Shown piece after piece: positions 8,847-19,666 of a stretch of 35,354 bases of DNA. The first letter of the stretch is position 1, and the number at the start of each line of letters is the position of its first letter. The notes under the pieces are model-generated. The model was not told the origin of the DNA. It ran no database searches and saw nothing but the letters and a program-made list of their open reading frames with translations. Origin of the DNA: Pseudomonadota bacterium (GTDB lineage Bacteria; Pseudomonadota; Alphaproteobacteria; ATCC43930; CGMCC-115725); assembly GCA_021812165.1 (NCBI GenBank), contig JAKAOO010000005.1, forward strand, positions 1 through 35,354. Reading direction: 5' to 3'. The position numbers and the translations under genes are program-made.

Positions 8847-9779
8847 ATGGCAGAGGTGACGGCGGCGCTCGTCAGAGAATTGCGCGAAAAGACGGGCGCC
8901 CCCATGATGGATTGCAAAAGGGCGCTCACCGAGAGCCAGGGAGACCTCGAGTCGGCCGTCGATTGGCTGCGCAAGAAGGGCCTCTCGGCTGCGGTCAAGA
9001 AGGCGGGCCGGATCGCCGCCGAAGGGCTCGTCGGGGCCGCGACCCGTGCGGCCGCCGGGGCTCTCGTCGAAGTCAATTGCGAGACCGATTTTGTCGCGCG
9101 CAACGAGGCGTTCCAGCGCTTCGTGCAAACTGTGAGCGCGCTCGCGCTCGAAGGCGCAGAGACGCTCGAAGCTTTGAAGAAAGCTCCCTATCCCGGCGCC
9201 GGCCACAGTGTCGAAGAGGAGCTCATTCGGCTCATTGCGAGGATCGGCGAAAACCTGGTTCTGCGCCGGACGACCCGCCTTGCGGTCGAAGAGGGCGCCG
9301 TTTTTTCTTATGTGCACGCGGCGCTCGGCACCGGCGTCGGCCGGATCGGCGTTGTCGTCGCGCTCGAGTCGGGGGCGCCGGAGAGCGCGCTTGCCTCGCT
9401 CGGCAAGGGTCTCGCGATGCATATCGCGGCCGCCGCTCCCCTCTATCTTGATATCGCCTCGGTGCCGGCGGCGGCGCTCGAACGCGAACGCGGCGTTCTT
9501 TCCGAGCAGGCGCGGGCGAGCGGCAAGTCCGAGGCGATTCTCGGGAAAATGGTCGAGGGTCGTCTCAAAAAGTTCTATGAGGAGATGGTTCTTCTCGATC
9601 AGATCTACGTCGTCGACGGGGAAACCAGAATCTCCCGTCTCGTCGAGAAGAGCGCAGGCGAGGTCGGCGCGCCGATCCGCGTTGCCGGCTTTGCGCGCTT
9701 TGTCCTCGGCGAGGGCAGCGGCAGCCCGCGCCCCCAAGGCGACGTCGCGGCCGAGGCCGAGGCGCAGCTCCAGGGCTGA
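8847..9779 (+). CDS. tsf: Elongation factor Ts
   Basis: [55 protein letters not shown]. Confidence 0.98.
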   Translation: MAEVTAALVRELREKTGAPMMDCKRALTESQGDLESAVDWLRKKGLSAAVKKAGRIAAEGLVGAATRAAAGALVEVNCETDFVARNEAFQRFVQTVSALALEGAETLEALKKAPYPGAGHSVEEELIRLIARIGENLVLRRTTRLAVEEGAVFSYVHAALGTGVGRIGVVVALESGAPESALASLGKGLAMHIAAAAPLYLDIASVPAAALERERGVLSEQARASGKSEAILGKMVEGRLKKFYEEMVLLDQIYVVDGETRISRLVEKSAGEVGAPIRVAGFARFVLGEGSGSPRPQGDVAAEAEAQLQG

Positions 9780-9889
9780 GCGGCGCCGCGCTCCGCCCGC
9801 CTCGGGGCGAAAGGCGGTGCGCAGCCGCGAATTTGGTGTATTCTCGGCGGGTCCGCGCAGAGCTGCGCTCGCGGGCGAGGAAAGGCTTT

Positions 9890-10609
9890 ATGTCGGCCGA
9901 TCTCGAATACCGCCGCGTTCTTCTCAAGATCTCCGGAGAAGCGCTCTTGGGAGCGCGCGACGCAGGTCTCGACCCGGAAATGGTCCGGCGCATCGCGGAT
10001 GAGATCGGCTCGGTCCACGGGCTCGGCGTCGAATTGTGCGTCGTTGTTGGCGGCGGCAACATCTTCCGTGGCGCCGCCGCCGTCGGCATGGAGCGCGCTT
10101 CGGCCGACACCATGGGCATGCTGGCGACGGTCATCAATTCGCTCGCGCTCCAGAACGAGCTCGAGCGGCGGGGGGTCGAGACCCGCGTGCAATCCGCGAT
10201 CGCCATGCAGCAGGTGTGCGAGCCTTTCATCCGGCGGCGCGCGCTGCGCCATCTCGAAAAAAAGCGCGTCGTCATCTTCGCCGCCGGAACCGGCAACCCG
10301 TTTTTCACGACCGACACGGCCGCCGCCTTGAGGGCTTCGGAGATGGGCTGCGAGGCGCTCTTGAAGGCGACCAAGGTGGACGGCGTCTACGATGCCGATC
10401 CGGCCCGCGTGCCGGGGGCTCGGCGCTTCGAGCGTCTCGGCTATCTTGAAGTTCTCTCCCGCGACCTCCAGGTGATGGACGCGGCGGCAATTTCTTTGGC
10501 GCGCGAGAACCACATCCCTATTCTCGTGTTTTCGATTTTTGAAAGCGGCGGGTTTGCGCAGGTCGTGCGCGGCCGCGGGCGGTTTACGATCGTTGAGGAA
10601 GAAGGTTAG
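9890..10609 (+). CDS. pyrH: UMP kinase
   Basis: [15 protein letters not shown]...[10 protein letters not shown]...[31 protein letters not shown]. Confidence 0.98.
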   Translation: MSADLEYRRVLLKISGEALLGARDAGLDPEMVRRIADEIGSVHGLGVELCVVVGGGNIFRGAAAVGMERASADTMGMLATVINSLALQNELERRGVETRVQSAIAMQQVCEPFIRRRALRHLEKKRVVIFAAGTGNPFFTTDTAAALRASEMGCEALLKATKVDGVYDADPARVPGARRFERLGYLEVLSRDLQVMDAAAISLARENHIPILVFSIFESGGFAQVVRGRGRFTIVEEEG

Positions 10610-10612
10610 GCC

Positions 10613-11173
10613 ATGCAGGAGGATCCGCTCATCAAAGACCTGCGCCGCCGCATGGAGGGCGCGCTCGAAGCGCTGCGTAAGGATTTCGGTGGCTTGCGCA
10701 CCGGGCGGGCGTCGGCGAGCCTCTTGGAGCCCGTGACGGTTTCCGCCTACGGCGGAACGATGGCTCTCAAAGAGGTGGCGAGCATCAATGTTCCCGAGCC
10801 GCGAATGATCACCGTTCAGGTCTGGGACCGCACGCTCGTCAAGGCCGTGGACAAGGCGATCCGGGAGTCGGGGCTCGGCCTCAACCCGCAGACGGAAGGC
10901 CAGCTGGTTCGCGTCCCCATCCCCGATCTCAACGAGGAAAGGCGGCGCGAGTTGACGCGGGTCGCCGCGCGCTATGCCGAAGGGGCGCGGGTCGCGGTGC
11001 GCAACGTGCGGCGCGACGGGATCGAGGCGCTTCGCAGACGAGAAAAAGACAGCGAGATCTCTGAGGACGAGCAGCATCATTTGCATGCGGAAGTGCAGCA
11101 CCTGACCGACGAGTTTATCCGCCACATCGAGGAGGCTCTCGCTCAGAAGGACAAGGAGATCTTGCAGGTTTGA
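10613..11173 (+). CDS. frr: Ribosome recycling factor
   Basis: [38 protein letters not shown]...[24 protein letters not shown]. Confidence 0.98.
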   Translation: MQEDPLIKDLRRRMEGALEALRKDFGGLRTGRASASLLEPVTVSAYGGTMALKEVASINVPEPRMITVQVWDRTLVKAVDKAIRESGLGLNPQTEGQLVRVPIPDLNEERRRELTRVAARYAEGARVAVRNVRRDGIEALRRREKDSEISEDEQHHLHAEVQHLTDEFIRHIEEALAQKDKEILQV

Positions 11174-11907
11174 CCACCCTTTCCGCCCCCCCTGGGCGAG
11201 TGCCGCGGCACGTCGCCATCATCATGGATGGGAACGGCCGGTGGGCGCGGGCGCGTGGCTTGCCGCGCATTGCCGGACATCGCCGGGGGGGCGAAGCGGT
11301 GAGGCGCACGGTCGCCGCCGCCTCGGAAATCGGGATCGCGTATCTGACGCTTTACGGTTTCTCTTCGGAGAACTGGAACCGTCCGGCGCGCGAAATCACG
11401 GATCTGATGTCGCTCCTGCGCCATTACCTCCAACGCGAAATCGACTCGCTCAACAAAAACGGCATTCGTCTCAGAGTCATTGGCGACAGGAACCGCTTTG
11501 CTCCCGACATCGTTGGCCTCATTGAACAGGCGGAGGCGCTGACCCGGGAGAATGGCGGCATCAACCTCACGGTGGCGCTCTCTTATGGCGCTCGCGCCGA
11601 GATCGTCGCGGCGGTGCGCGCGATCACAAAAAAAGCGGCGGACGGAAGGCTTCTTCCCGCCGAGATCACCGAAACCGCCGTCGCAGAGCATCTCTTTACG
11701 GCAGGAATCCCCGACCCCGATCTCTTGGTTCGCACGAGCGGCGAGCAGCGCATCAGCAACTTCCTTTTGTGGCAGTGCGCATACGCCGAGTTCGTATTTA
11801 CGAAGACGCTGTGGCCGGATTTCTCGAAAGCCGATCTCTTGGCGGCCGTCGAAGAGTACACTCGGCGTGAGCGCCGCTATGGCACCTTTGCCGAAGCGCG
11901 CGTCTAA
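11170..11907 (+). CDS. uppS: Isoprenyl transferase (undecaprenyl pyrophosphate synthase)
   Basis: [32 protein letters not shown]...[17 protein letters not shown] start overlapping frr stop. Confidence 0.97.
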   Translation: MTTLSAPPGRVPRHVAIIMDGNGRWARARGLPRIAGHRRGGEAVRRTVAAASEIGIAYLTLYGFSSENWNRPAREITDLMSLLRHYLQREIDSLNKNGIRLRVIGDRNRFAPDIVGLIEQAEALTRENGGINLTVALSYGARAEIVAAVRAITKKAADGRLLPAEITETAVAEHLFTAGIPDPDLLVRTSGEQRISNFLLWQCAYAEFVFTKTLWPDFSKADLLAAVEEYTRRERRYGTFAEARV

Positions 11908-12691
11908 AGGCTCGCTCGCCCCCCGGATCTTCTCGGGGCTCCTCCTCGCGCCTTTGCCGATCGCCGCGATCTGGTTCGGCCGGCCTTGGCTGCCGCTGCT
12001 GACGGCAACGGCCGCGGGGATGATGGCCTGGGAATGGGGGCGCCTCACGCGCCGCGGCGCCTCGGCCGGCATCCTCATCGCCGTGGTCCTCGCTTCCGTC
12101 GCGGCCGCGGCGCTCGTCGCCACGCCGTTCGCCATCGCCCTTGCGGCGGCGGGCGCCGGGCTCGTCTTCTGGGCGGCCCGCGGCGCGCCTGCGGGCGAGG
12201 CGAGATGGGCCGCCGCCGGGGTGCTGTGGGTGGCGTTGCCGTCGATATCGCTGTTGTGGCTTGCGGAGTCGGGGAGAGCGACGCTTTTCTGGATCCTCGC
12301 CGTCGTCTGGGCGACCGATATCGGTGCTTACACCCTCGGACGTTCGATCGGCGGGCCGCGCCTGGCGCCGCGCTGGAGCCCGCAGAAAACCTGGGCGGGT
12401 CTTTTGGGCGGCGTGCTTTCGGCCGCCTGTGCCGGCTGGGGGACGGCGGCCGTTCTCGGCATCTCGCCTGTTTTTCCTCTTGTGGCGACGAGCGCGACAC
12501 TTGCGATTGTTGAACAGTTCGGCGATCTTGCAGAGTCTGCGGCCAAGCGGCGGTTTGGCGCGAAGGATACGAGCGGGCTCATCCCAGGGCATGGCGGTCT
12601 CTTGGATCGGCTCGATGGTCTTCTCGCGGTGATCCCGGCGGTGGCTTTGCTGACCTTCATTGGCGGTCGGAGCGTGCTGTCATGGCGATAA
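11879..12691 (+). CDS. cdsA: Phosphatidate cytidylyltransferase
   Basis: Multispanning protein, WILAVVWATDIGAYTLGRSIGGPRLAPRWSPQKTWAGLLGG...DTSGLIPGHGGLLDRLDG. Confidence 0.95.
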   Translation: MAPLPKRASKGSLAPRIFSGLLLAPLPIAAIWFGRPWLPLLTATAAGMMAWEWGRLTRRGASAGILIAVVLASVAAAALVATPFAIALAAAGAGLVFWAARGAPAGEARWAAAGVLWVALPSISLLWLAESGRATLFWILAVVWATDIGAYTLGRSIGGPRLAPRWSPQKTWAGLLGGVLSAACAGWGTAAVLGISPVFPLVATSATLAIVEQFGDLAESAAKRRFGAKDTSGLIPGHGGLLDRLDGLLAVIPAVALLTFIGGRSVLSWR

Positions 12692-13914
12692 GCATGCCGA
12701 AGCGGAAGCCTCGGTGCGGCGACGGGGTCCGGCGCGTTTCGATCCTCGGCGCAACGGGCTCGGTCGGCAAGAACACGGTCGATCTGTTGCGGCGCAATCC
12801 CGAGCGTTTTGCGGTCGAGGCGGTAACGGCAAAGGATCACGCCGAACTCTTGGCCGAGCAGGCGGTGGCGCTCGGCGCCCGCTTTGCGGCGGTCGCCGAT
12901 CCGGATGCCTACCCGCGCCTCAAGGAAGCGCTCGCCGGACACCCGATTTCCGTCGGCTGCGGCCCGGAAGCGCTGGTCGAAGCGGCGCTCTACCCCGCCG
13001 ATTGGGTGATGGCGGCGATCGTCGGCGCGGCGGGGCTTGCTCCCACCCTCGCCGCGGTGCGGCGCGGCGCGATCGTCGCGCTTGCCAACAAGGAGGTTCT
13101 CGTCTGCGCCGGCGAATTCGTGATGCGGGAAGTAAAGCGCTGCGGCGCGACCTTGCTCCCGGTCGACAGCGAGCACAACGCGATCTGGCAATGTTTTGAT
13201 TCTTCTCGCATCGAGGCGATCGATCGGATTATCCTGACGGCGAGCGGCGGGCCGTTCCGCGAGAGAAGCCTCGACGAGATGCGCGAGGCGACGCCGGCCG
13301 AGGCTGTGGCGCACCCGAATTGGCGCATGGGAGCGAAGATTTCGGTCGATTCGGCGACGATGATGAACAAGGGGCTGGAGCTGATCGAGGCGCACCATCT
13401 TTTCGACCTCGAATCCGATCGCATCGATATCGTCGTGCATCCCCAGTCGATCGTGCACGGCCTCGTCACCTACCACGACGGCTCGGTACTCGCCCAGCTT
13501 GGCACCCCGGACATGCGCACGCCGATCGCCTATGCGCTCGGCTGGCCGGAGCGTCTGGCGGCGCCGACGAAAAGCCTCGATCTTGCGGCGATTGGACGGC
13601 TCTCCTTCGAGCCGCCCGATGAGCGCCGATTTCCGGCCTTGCGGATCGCGCGCTCGGCGCTCGAAGCCGGCGGCGGCACCCCGACGGTCCTCAATGCCGC
13701 AAACGAAACCGCCGTCTACGCGTTCCTCGACGGACGCATCGGCTTCCTCGACATTGCCGAAGTGGTCGAGCGAACGATCGCCATGGTTCCCGCCGGCGAC
13801 ATCCAATCGCTCGAGGACGTCCACAATTTTGACAAAACGGCGCGGGAAATTGCAATTCGACTTTCCGGCGTGCGCGCCAACGCGCGCAGAGCCGAAGCCA
13901 TGGGTCCTCGATGA
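12682..13914 (+). CDS. dxr: 1-deoxy-D-xylulose-5-phosphate reductoisomerase
   Basis: RVSILGATGSVGKNTVDLL...LPVDSEHNAIWQ...LTASGGPFRE...ISVDSATMMNKGLELIEAHHLF. Confidence 0.97.
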   Translation: MAISMPKRKPRCGDGVRRVSILGATGSVGKNTVDLLRRNPERFAVEAVTAKDHAELLAEQAVALGARFAAVADPDAYPRLKEALAGHPISVGCGPEALVEAALYPADWVMAAIVGAAGLAPTLAAVRRGAIVALANKEVLVCAGEFVMREVKRCGATLLPVDSEHNAIWQCFDSSRIEAIDRIILTASGGPFRERSLDEMREATPAEAVAHPNWRMGAKISVDSATMMNKGLELIEAHHLFDLESDRIDIVVHPQSIVHGLVTYHDGSVLAQLGTPDMRTPIAYALGWPERLAAPTKSLDLAAIGRLSFEPPDERRFPALRIARSALEAGGGTPTVLNAANETAVYAFLDGRIGFLDIAEVVERTIAMVPAGDIQSLEDVHNFDKTAREIAIRLSGVRANARRAEAMGPR

Positions 13915-15032
13915 TCGAATATTTCCGCCACGGGCTTCTTGACATTGGGCCATTTCTCGCGATCCTGACGGTACTCGTCTTCGTTCACGAGTTTGGGCAC
14001 TATTTCTTCGCCCGCCTCTTCGGGGTGAAGGTCGAGGTTTTTTCCATCGGCTTTGGACCGGAACTTTTTGGCTGGAACGACCGCGCCGGAACGCGCTGGA
14101 AGTTCAGCCTCGTCCCTTTGGGCGGGTATATCCGGATGTTCGGGGAGGGCCCCCTTGCTGCACGTTTGCCGCAGGAGAGCGCGAGCACGCTTTCGCCTCC
14201 CGAAGAGGCGCAATCCTTTCAGTCGAAGAGCCTCGGCCGGCGGGCGGTAATCGTCACGGGCGGGCCGGCGGGCAATTTTGTTTTTGCGATTCTCGCCCTT
14301 TTTCTCCTGTTTGCGGTTTATGGCCGGCCCGTGACCCCGCCCGAGATCGGACAGGTCGCGCCACACAGCGCAGCCGCGGCGGCCGGGATCCGCCCCGGGG
14401 ACATGATCCTCAGCATCGACGGCCAGCCGATCACCCGCTTTCAGGACATCCAGAAAGCGGTGCGCCCCAGCGCCGGGGTGCCTCTGACGATCCTCGTCAA
14501 ACGCGGCGCGCGCACCCTGACCCTTCATGCGACCCCGCGATCCACGGAGATCACAGACCGTTTTGGCCATCACCTCAAGGTCGGCCTCCTCGGCATCGCC
14601 CATTCGGGCGTCGTCTACGTCAAAGTGAAACCGGCCTCTGCGCTCGCTCGGGCGGCCGGCGAGACCTGGAACCTGTCGGCCCAGACCCTTGCGGCGTTCT
14701 GGCAGATGGTAACCGGAAGGCGCAGCACCGAGGATCTCGGAGGACCCGTGAGGATTGCGCAGCTCTCGGGAGAGGCGGCTCGAGGGGGGTTCGTGGCCGT
14801 GCTATGGTTGTTGGCCGTGCTGTCGATCAATCTCGGGCTCATCAATCTGTTTCCGGTTCCCGTTCTCGACGGAGGCCACCTCCTCTACTATGCGGCGGAG
14901 GGGATCCGCGGAAGACCGTTGGGACAGCGGACCCAGGAATATGGGTTCCGCATCGGCTTGGCCCTGGTCCTCAGCTTGATGATCTTTGTCACCTGGAACG
15001 ATCTCGTTCATCATCTGACGTGGCGTTTTTGA
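13911..15032 (+). CDS. rseP: RIP metalloprotease RseP (site-2 protease, PDZ)
   Basis: VFVHEFGHYFFARLFGVKVEVFSIGFGPELFGW (HExxH), PDZ region, NLFPVPVLDGGHLLYY. Confidence 0.96.
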   Translation: MIEYFRHGLLDIGPFLAILTVLVFVHEFGHYFFARLFGVKVEVFSIGFGPELFGWNDRAGTRWKFSLVPLGGYIRMFGEGPLAARLPQESASTLSPPEEAQSFQSKSLGRRAVIVTGGPAGNFVFAILALFLLFAVYGRPVTPPEIGQVAPHSAAAAAGIRPGDMILSIDGQPITRFQDIQKAVRPSAGVPLTILVKRGARTLTLHATPRSTEITDRFGHHLKVGLLGIAHSGVVYVKVKPASALARAAGETWNLSAQTLAAFWQMVTGRRSTEDLGGPVRIAQLSGEAARGGFVAVLWLLAVLSINLGLINLFPVPVLDGGHLLYYAAEGIRGRPLGQRTQEYGFRIGLALVLSLMIFVTWNDLVHHLTWRF

Positions 15033-15096
15033 AGAGCCTCTCGGTCTGACGCGATCGCAGAGCGAAAGAGCGGGGCTCCAAAGGGGCGGGGGCGGT

Positions 15097-17496
15097 TTGC
15101 TGCACAGATTGAGGAAGGCGTTGCTTTGGCCGCTCTTCGCGGCGCTCGTCGCGGGGCTGGCTCTGTTTGCTCGGGAGGCCGCCGCGGCGGGCCCGCAGAA
15201 GCCCGCGCCCGCGCGGCCCGCGCCCGCGCGGACCGCGCAAGGCATCGTCAAGAAGATCGAGGTCGTCGGCAACCGGCGGATCTCGGCGGAAACGATCCGT
15301 TCCTACCTTCTGATCCACGAGGGCGAGCCCTGGAGCCGCGAAAAGGTCGATGATTCGCTGAAAGCGCTGTTCGCGACGGGGCTTTTTGCCGATGTCCGGC
15401 TTTCCCGAGTCGGCAACAGTCTCGTCGTGAAGGTGGTCGAGAACCCGATCATCAACCGGATCGCCTTCGAGGGGAACCACGAGCTCACCGACAAGGACTT
15501 GAGATCCGAGATTTCGCTGCGCCCGCGCGTCGTCTACACCCGCAGCCGGGTCGGAAGCGATGTGAACCGGATCCTTACCCTCTATCGCCGGCACGGTTAC
15601 TTCGGCGCGACGGTAAGCCCCAAGGTGATCCTGCACAGCGAGAACCGGGTCGATCTTGTCTTCGAAATCAACGAAGGAAGATTTACGGCCGTCGACCGCA
15701 TCAATTTTGTCGGCAATCACCATTTCAGCGCCGGCCGCCTGCGCGGCGTGATCGCGACCAAGGAATATCGCTGGTACCGCTTCTTGTCGACCAACGACAC
15801 CTACGACCCGGACCGGCTCGCCTATGACAAGGAATTGCTGCGCAAATTCTACCTCTCGCATGGCTATGCGGATTTCCGCGTGGAGTCCGCGGTCGCAGAA
15901 CTGACCCCCAACCGAACCGGCTTTGTCATCACCTTCACGCTCCGCGAGGGTCAGCGCTATCGCTTCGGCAAGGTTGGCGTCAAGATCTCGCTAAGGAATC
16001 TGCCGGAGAGCAAGGTATTGCCGCTTTTGACGTTTCATAGCGGGGAATGGTACAACTCGCAGAAGATCCAGAATTCGATGACCATATTGACGAATAGACT
16101 TGGCAACCTCGGTTATGCTTTCGTCGATATCAAACCGCAAATCCATTTGCGTCGTAAGCCTCGTACGGTCGACGTGACTCTCGAGGTCAAGGAAGGGCCT
16201 CGGGTCTATGTCCAACGCATCGACATCGTCGGCAATGTGCGCACCGTCGATCGGGTGATCCGGCGCGAGATTTCGCTCGTCGAAGGCGACGCCTTCAACG
16301 CCACGAAGCTGCAGCACTCCAAGGAGCGGATCAAGGCTCTCGGCTTCTTCAAGAAAGTGGAAATCACCCACCGCCGCGGTTCGGCTCCCGACAAGACCAT
16401 CATCACGGTCTCGGTCGAAGAACAGTCGACGGGGTCGCTGTCGCTGGGCGCCGGTTTCTCGACCAGCGATGGGCCGCTGGCGGACATCACCCTGCACGAA
16501 AAGAACTTTCTCGGTCGCGGTCAGGATGTTCGCATCGGCACGATCGTTTCGTTCCGTTCGCAGCAGGTCGAACTCGACTACACCGAGCCTTATTTTCTCA
16601 ATATGCCTCTCGCTGCCGGTTTCGATCTCTTCGAGGTCAAGACCAGCCCCACGGCATCGTTCTTTTCGGGCGTTATCCCGCCGTTCCAGCAATTCTCCTA
16701 TGGTGGCGATGTGCGCGGCGGCTACCAGATTACCCGGCACCTGCGTCAAACGCTGAAATACACGCTGCGCTCCGATGAGATCACCGACGTGCAACCGGAC
16801 GCCTCTCTCTTTATCGCATTGCAAAGCGGCACCCACCTGACCTCGTCGGTCGGCCAAGTCCTCCTCTACGATCGCCGCAATGATCGCTTGAACCCGACGA
16901 GCGGGTATTTTGCCGCCCTCGGCGACGATTTCGCAGGCACCGGCTTCGGCGTCAAATTCATCCGCAATAAGATCAACTTCGGCTACTATTACCCGATCAC
17001 CCGCGACTGGATTTTGAGCTTTCAGGGCGAGGCGGGGGATATCTTCGGATGGGGCGGCGAGCCGGTGCTGATCCAGGACCGCTACTTTGTCGGAGGCGAC
17101 GACTTTCCCGGTTTCCAGACCGCCGGCATCGGGCCGCGCGACAGCGTCACGCAGGATGCTCTCGGCGGCAATCAATATTATATCGGGCACGTTTCGCTGC
17201 ACGTGCCGCTTGGCCTGCCTCCGGAACTTGGTTTGAGCGGCCGGATCTTCTCCTATTTCGGCAGCCTCTCCGGGATCGATCAGAAAAACGTCGTGCTGAC
17301 GCCGGCGCAGCTCGTCACCACCGGCGGCATCGAACCGCAGATCATCGATTTGTCCGCACTCCGCGTCAGCGCCGGGGTCGGGCTCGCGTGGAAATCGCCG
17401 CTTGGCCCGATCCGCCTCGACTTCGCCCTTCCGGTCAAGCGCGAAAGCATCGACAAAACGCAGTTTTTCCGAGTCAGCTTTGGGACGAGATTCTAA
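15097..17496 (+). CDS. bamA: Outer membrane protein assembly factor BamA
   Basis: 799 aa, POTRA repeats (IEVVGNRRISAETIRSYL...), C-terminal beta-barrel ending ...FFRVSFGTRF. Confidence 0.96.
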   Translation: MLHRLRKALLWPLFAALVAGLALFAREAAAAGPQKPAPARPAPARTAQGIVKKIEVVGNRRISAETIRSYLLIHEGEPWSREKVDDSLKALFATGLFADVRLSRVGNSLVVKVVENPIINRIAFEGNHELTDKDLRSEISLRPRVVYTRSRVGSDVNRILTLYRRHGYFGATVSPKVILHSENRVDLVFEINEGRFTAVDRINFVGNHHFSAGRLRGVIATKEYRWYRFLSTNDTYDPDRLAYDKELLRKFYLSHGYADFRVESAVAELTPNRTGFVITFTLREGQRYRFGKVGVKISLRNLPESKVLPLLTFHSGEWYNSQKIQNSMTILTNRLGNLGYAFVDIKPQIHLRRKPRTVDVTLEVKEGPRVYVQRIDIVGNVRTVDRVIRREISLVEGDAFNATKLQHSKERIKALGFFKKVEITHRRGSAPDKTIITVSVEEQSTGSLSLGAGFSTSDGPLADITLHEKNFLGRGQDVRIGTIVSFRSQQVELDYTEPYFLNMPLAAGFDLFEVKTSPTASFFSGVIPPFQQFSYGGDVRGGYQITRHLRQTLKYTLRSDEITDVQPDASLFIALQSGTHLTSSVGQVLLYDRRNDRLNPTSGYFAALGDDFAGTGFGVKFIRNKINFGYYYPITRDWILSFQGEAGDIFGWGGEPVLIQDRYFVGGDDFPGFQTAGIGPRDSVTQDALGGNQYYIGHVSLHVPLGLPPELGLSGRIFSYFGSLSGIDQKNVVLTPAQLVTTGGIEPQIIDLSALRVSAGVGLAWKSPLGPIRLDFALPVKRESIDKTQFFRVSFGTRF

Positions 17497-18137
17497 TGAA
17501 AAAGTCGCATCACATCGGCGCCGCCCTCCTCTCTCTCGCGCTCCTCGGTTCGGGCTTCGCGGTCCCGGCCGAGGCAGCGCAGCAAACCCCGCCGCCCAAA
17601 CCCTTGAACATCATGGTCGTCGACATCCAGACGCTGCTTCAGAAATCGAAGGCGGCGCAGATGGTACGCCAGCAGATCGAAGAGAAGCGTACCCAATATA
17701 CGAAGGAAATTGCCGCGACAGAGCAGAGGCTCAACAAGGAAAAAGAAACTTTGCAACGGGAACAGGCCAGGCTGAGCCCAGCCGCGTTGAACGAGAGAGA
17801 GACCAAATTCCAAAAGGAACTCAGTGCATTCAAAGCGAATTATAAGGGCAAAGTGCAAGCGCTCCAGGAATCGAGTAGCCAGGCATTCAGGAAGATTCAG
17901 CAGGCGATGTTGCGGATCATCGCCAAGTATGCCAAAAATCGAAAAGCGAATATCGTCTTTCCGCGCAGCGAGCTCCTGCTTTTTGACAAATCTTTTGACG
18001 TCACGGACGAGGTCTTGAACGATCTCAATAAGGAGATGCCGGCTCTGACCGTGAGCTTTGCCAAGCCGGCCGGCCCCCCGACCGGCCATGCCGCCCCCCC
18101 GACCGGCCATGCCGCGGCGCCGCGGCGCAAGAAATGA
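17496..18137 (+). CDS. OmpH/Skp family periplasmic chaperone
   Basis: Signal peptide, IMVVDIQTLLQKSKAAQMVRQQIEEKRTQYTKEIAATEQRLNKEKETLQRE; located between bamA and lpxD. Confidence 0.9.
   Translation: MKKSHHIGAALLSLALLGSGFAVPAEAAQQTPPPKPLNIMVVDIQTLLQKSKAAQMVRQQIEEKRTQYTKEIAATEQRLNKEKETLQREQARLSPAALNERETKFQKELSAFKANYKGKVQALQESSSQAFRKIQQAMLRIIAKYAKNRKANIVFPRSELLLFDKSFDVTDEVLNDLNKEMPALTVSFAKPAGPPTGHAAPPTGHAAAPRRKK
18074..18114 (+). repeat. 21-bp tandem duplication (ccccccgaccggccatgccg units) in the ompH 3' end
   Basis: Two identical 20-nt units, period 21, encoding PPTGHAA-PPTGHAA. Confidence 0.9.
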
Positions 18138-18161
18138 AGCGCCTTTCGCGTTCGGCCGGAG

Positions 18162-19187
18162 ATGGCGGATAAGCGCTTTTTCAAACGCGCCGGGCCGTTC
18201 TCGCTCGGAGAACTTGCCCGGCTCTCTGGTGCGCGTCTCCTTCGACCGCAAGAGGAGGGGCGCCTCTGCCACGATGTCGCGCCGCTCGAATTGGCGGAGC
18301 CGGAAGCGCTCTCTTTTCTCGACAAGCGCAAATATCTCGGCGCCTTTGCCCGCTCTCGCGCCGGCGCGGTGGTGGTCGCCCCCGAGCTTGCCGAATCCGC
18401 TCCGCCCGGCATGGCGCTCCTCCTCCATGACGCGCCGTACCGGGCTTACGCGTTGATCGCGCAGGCCTTTTATCCAGAGCCGCCGGTTGCACCGCGGCGG
18501 GCCGCTTCGGCATCGCTCGACCCGAGCGCGAGCGTTCCCGAAGATTGCGCGGTCGCCGAGGGAGCCGTCATCGAGCGCGAGGCGAGGATCGGACATCGCT
18601 CCTCTCTCGGCGCGAACACCGTGGTCGGCGCGGGCGTCGAAATCGGCGACGACTGCCGGATCGGCGCCAATGTCACACTCTCCCACGCGATCCTCGGCGC
18701 GCGCGTCGTCATCCACCCGGGAGCGCGCATCGGTCAGGCCGGGTTCGGATTTGCCCCCGATCGCTCGCTCCCTTCGAAGCTGCCGCAGCTTGGACGCGTC
18801 ATTATCGGCGATGACGTCGAAATCGGTGCCAACACCACGATCGATCGCGGCGCCGGCGGCGATACCGTGATCGGCTCGGGTTCGATGATCGACAATCTCG
18901 TTCAGATCGGGCACAACGTCGTTCTCGGGCGTTGTTGCGTGCTTTGCGGCCAAGTCGGGATTTCCGGCAGCACGATCCTCGGCGACTTTGTCATGATCGG
19001 CGGCAAAGGCGGTCTTGCCGACCATCTTTCGATCGGCAGCGGCGCGCGGATCGCCGCCAACGCCGGCGTCATGCGGGACGTGCCCGCCGGCGCGACGGTC
19101 GCCGGCAGCCCCGCCTTTCCGATCAAGGAGTTCATGAGACAGACGGCGTTGCTGCAACGCCTCGCCGGAACGAAGGACGCGCGATGA
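18162..19187 (+). CDS. lpxD: UDP-3-O-acylglucosamine N-acyltransferase
   Basis: Left-handed beta-helix hexapeptide repeats; [16 protein letters not shown]...[25 protein letters not shown]. Confidence 0.96.
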   Translation: MADKRFFKRAGPFSLGELARLSGARLLRPQEEGRLCHDVAPLELAEPEALSFLDKRKYLGAFARSRAGAVVVAPELAESAPPGMALLLHDAPYRAYALIAQAFYPEPPVAPRRAASASLDPSASVPEDCAVAEGAVIEREARIGHRSSLGANTVVGAGVEIGDDCRIGANVTLSHAILGARVVIHPGARIGQAGFGFAPDRSLPSKLPQLGRVIIGDDVEIGANTTIDRGAGGDTVIGSGSMIDNLVQIGHNVVLGRCCVLCGQVGISGSTILGDFVMIGGKGGLADHLSIGSGARIAANAGVMRDVPAGATVAGSPAFPIKEFMRQTALLQRLAGTKDAR

Positions 19188-19654
19188 GCGATCCCGCCCG
19201 CGCCGAGGCTCCGCCGAAGGAGTTCAGCGTGCAAAGGATCATGGAGATGATCCCGCATCGCCACCCGTTCCTGATGATCGACAAGGTCGTCGATGTGGTG
19301 GCCGATGTGCGCGCCACCGGGATCAAAAACGTTTCGATCAACGAGCAGTATTTTCAAGGCCATTTCCCCTCCCGCCCGGTGATGCCGGGCGTCCTCATCA
19401 TCGAGGCGATGGCGCAGACCGCCGCGGTGCTCGTCGTGCACACGCTGGGGCCGAAGGCCGAAGGCAAGCTCGTCTATTTCATGAGCGTCGACATCGCCCG
19501 CTTTCGCCGCCCCGTCTTCCCGGGAGATCGCCTCTGTGTTTCCGTCGTCAAAGAGCGCCACCACGGCAATGTCTGGAGGTTCAAGGGCGAAGCGAGGGTC
19601 GACGACACTCTGATGGCCGAAGCCGTCATCGCGGCGATGATCCTCGACGAGTAG
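19184..19654 (+). CDS. fabZ: 3-hydroxyacyl-ACP dehydratase FabZ
   Basis: [17 protein letters not shown]...[26 protein letters not shown]. Confidence 0.97.
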   Translation: MSDPARAEAPPKEFSVQRIMEMIPHRHPFLMIDKVVDVVADVRATGIKNVSINEQYFQGHFPSRPVMPGVLIIEAMAQTAAVLVVHTLGPKAEGKLVYFMSVDIARFRRPVFPGDRLCVSVVKERHHGNVWRFKGEARVDDTLMAEAVIAAMILDE

Positions 19655-19666
19655 GAGGGGCTCCTG

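Noticed and set aside
9790-9825. Possible hairpin/terminator between tsf and pyrH (ccgcct...aggcgg)
   Set aside because: Weak stem in GC-rich DNA without a T tract; not distinguishable from background.
9605-11125. 506-aa minus-strand ORF antisense to tsf/pyrH/frr
   Set aside because: Shadow ORF over three unambiguous genes.
12328-13953. 541-aa minus-strand ORF antisense to cdsA/dxr
   Set aside because: Fully overlaps conserved genes; composition is a codon-shadow of the sense strand.
15991-17202. 403-aa minus-strand ORF antisense to bamA
   Set aside because: Shadow ORF; bamA is certain on the plus strand.
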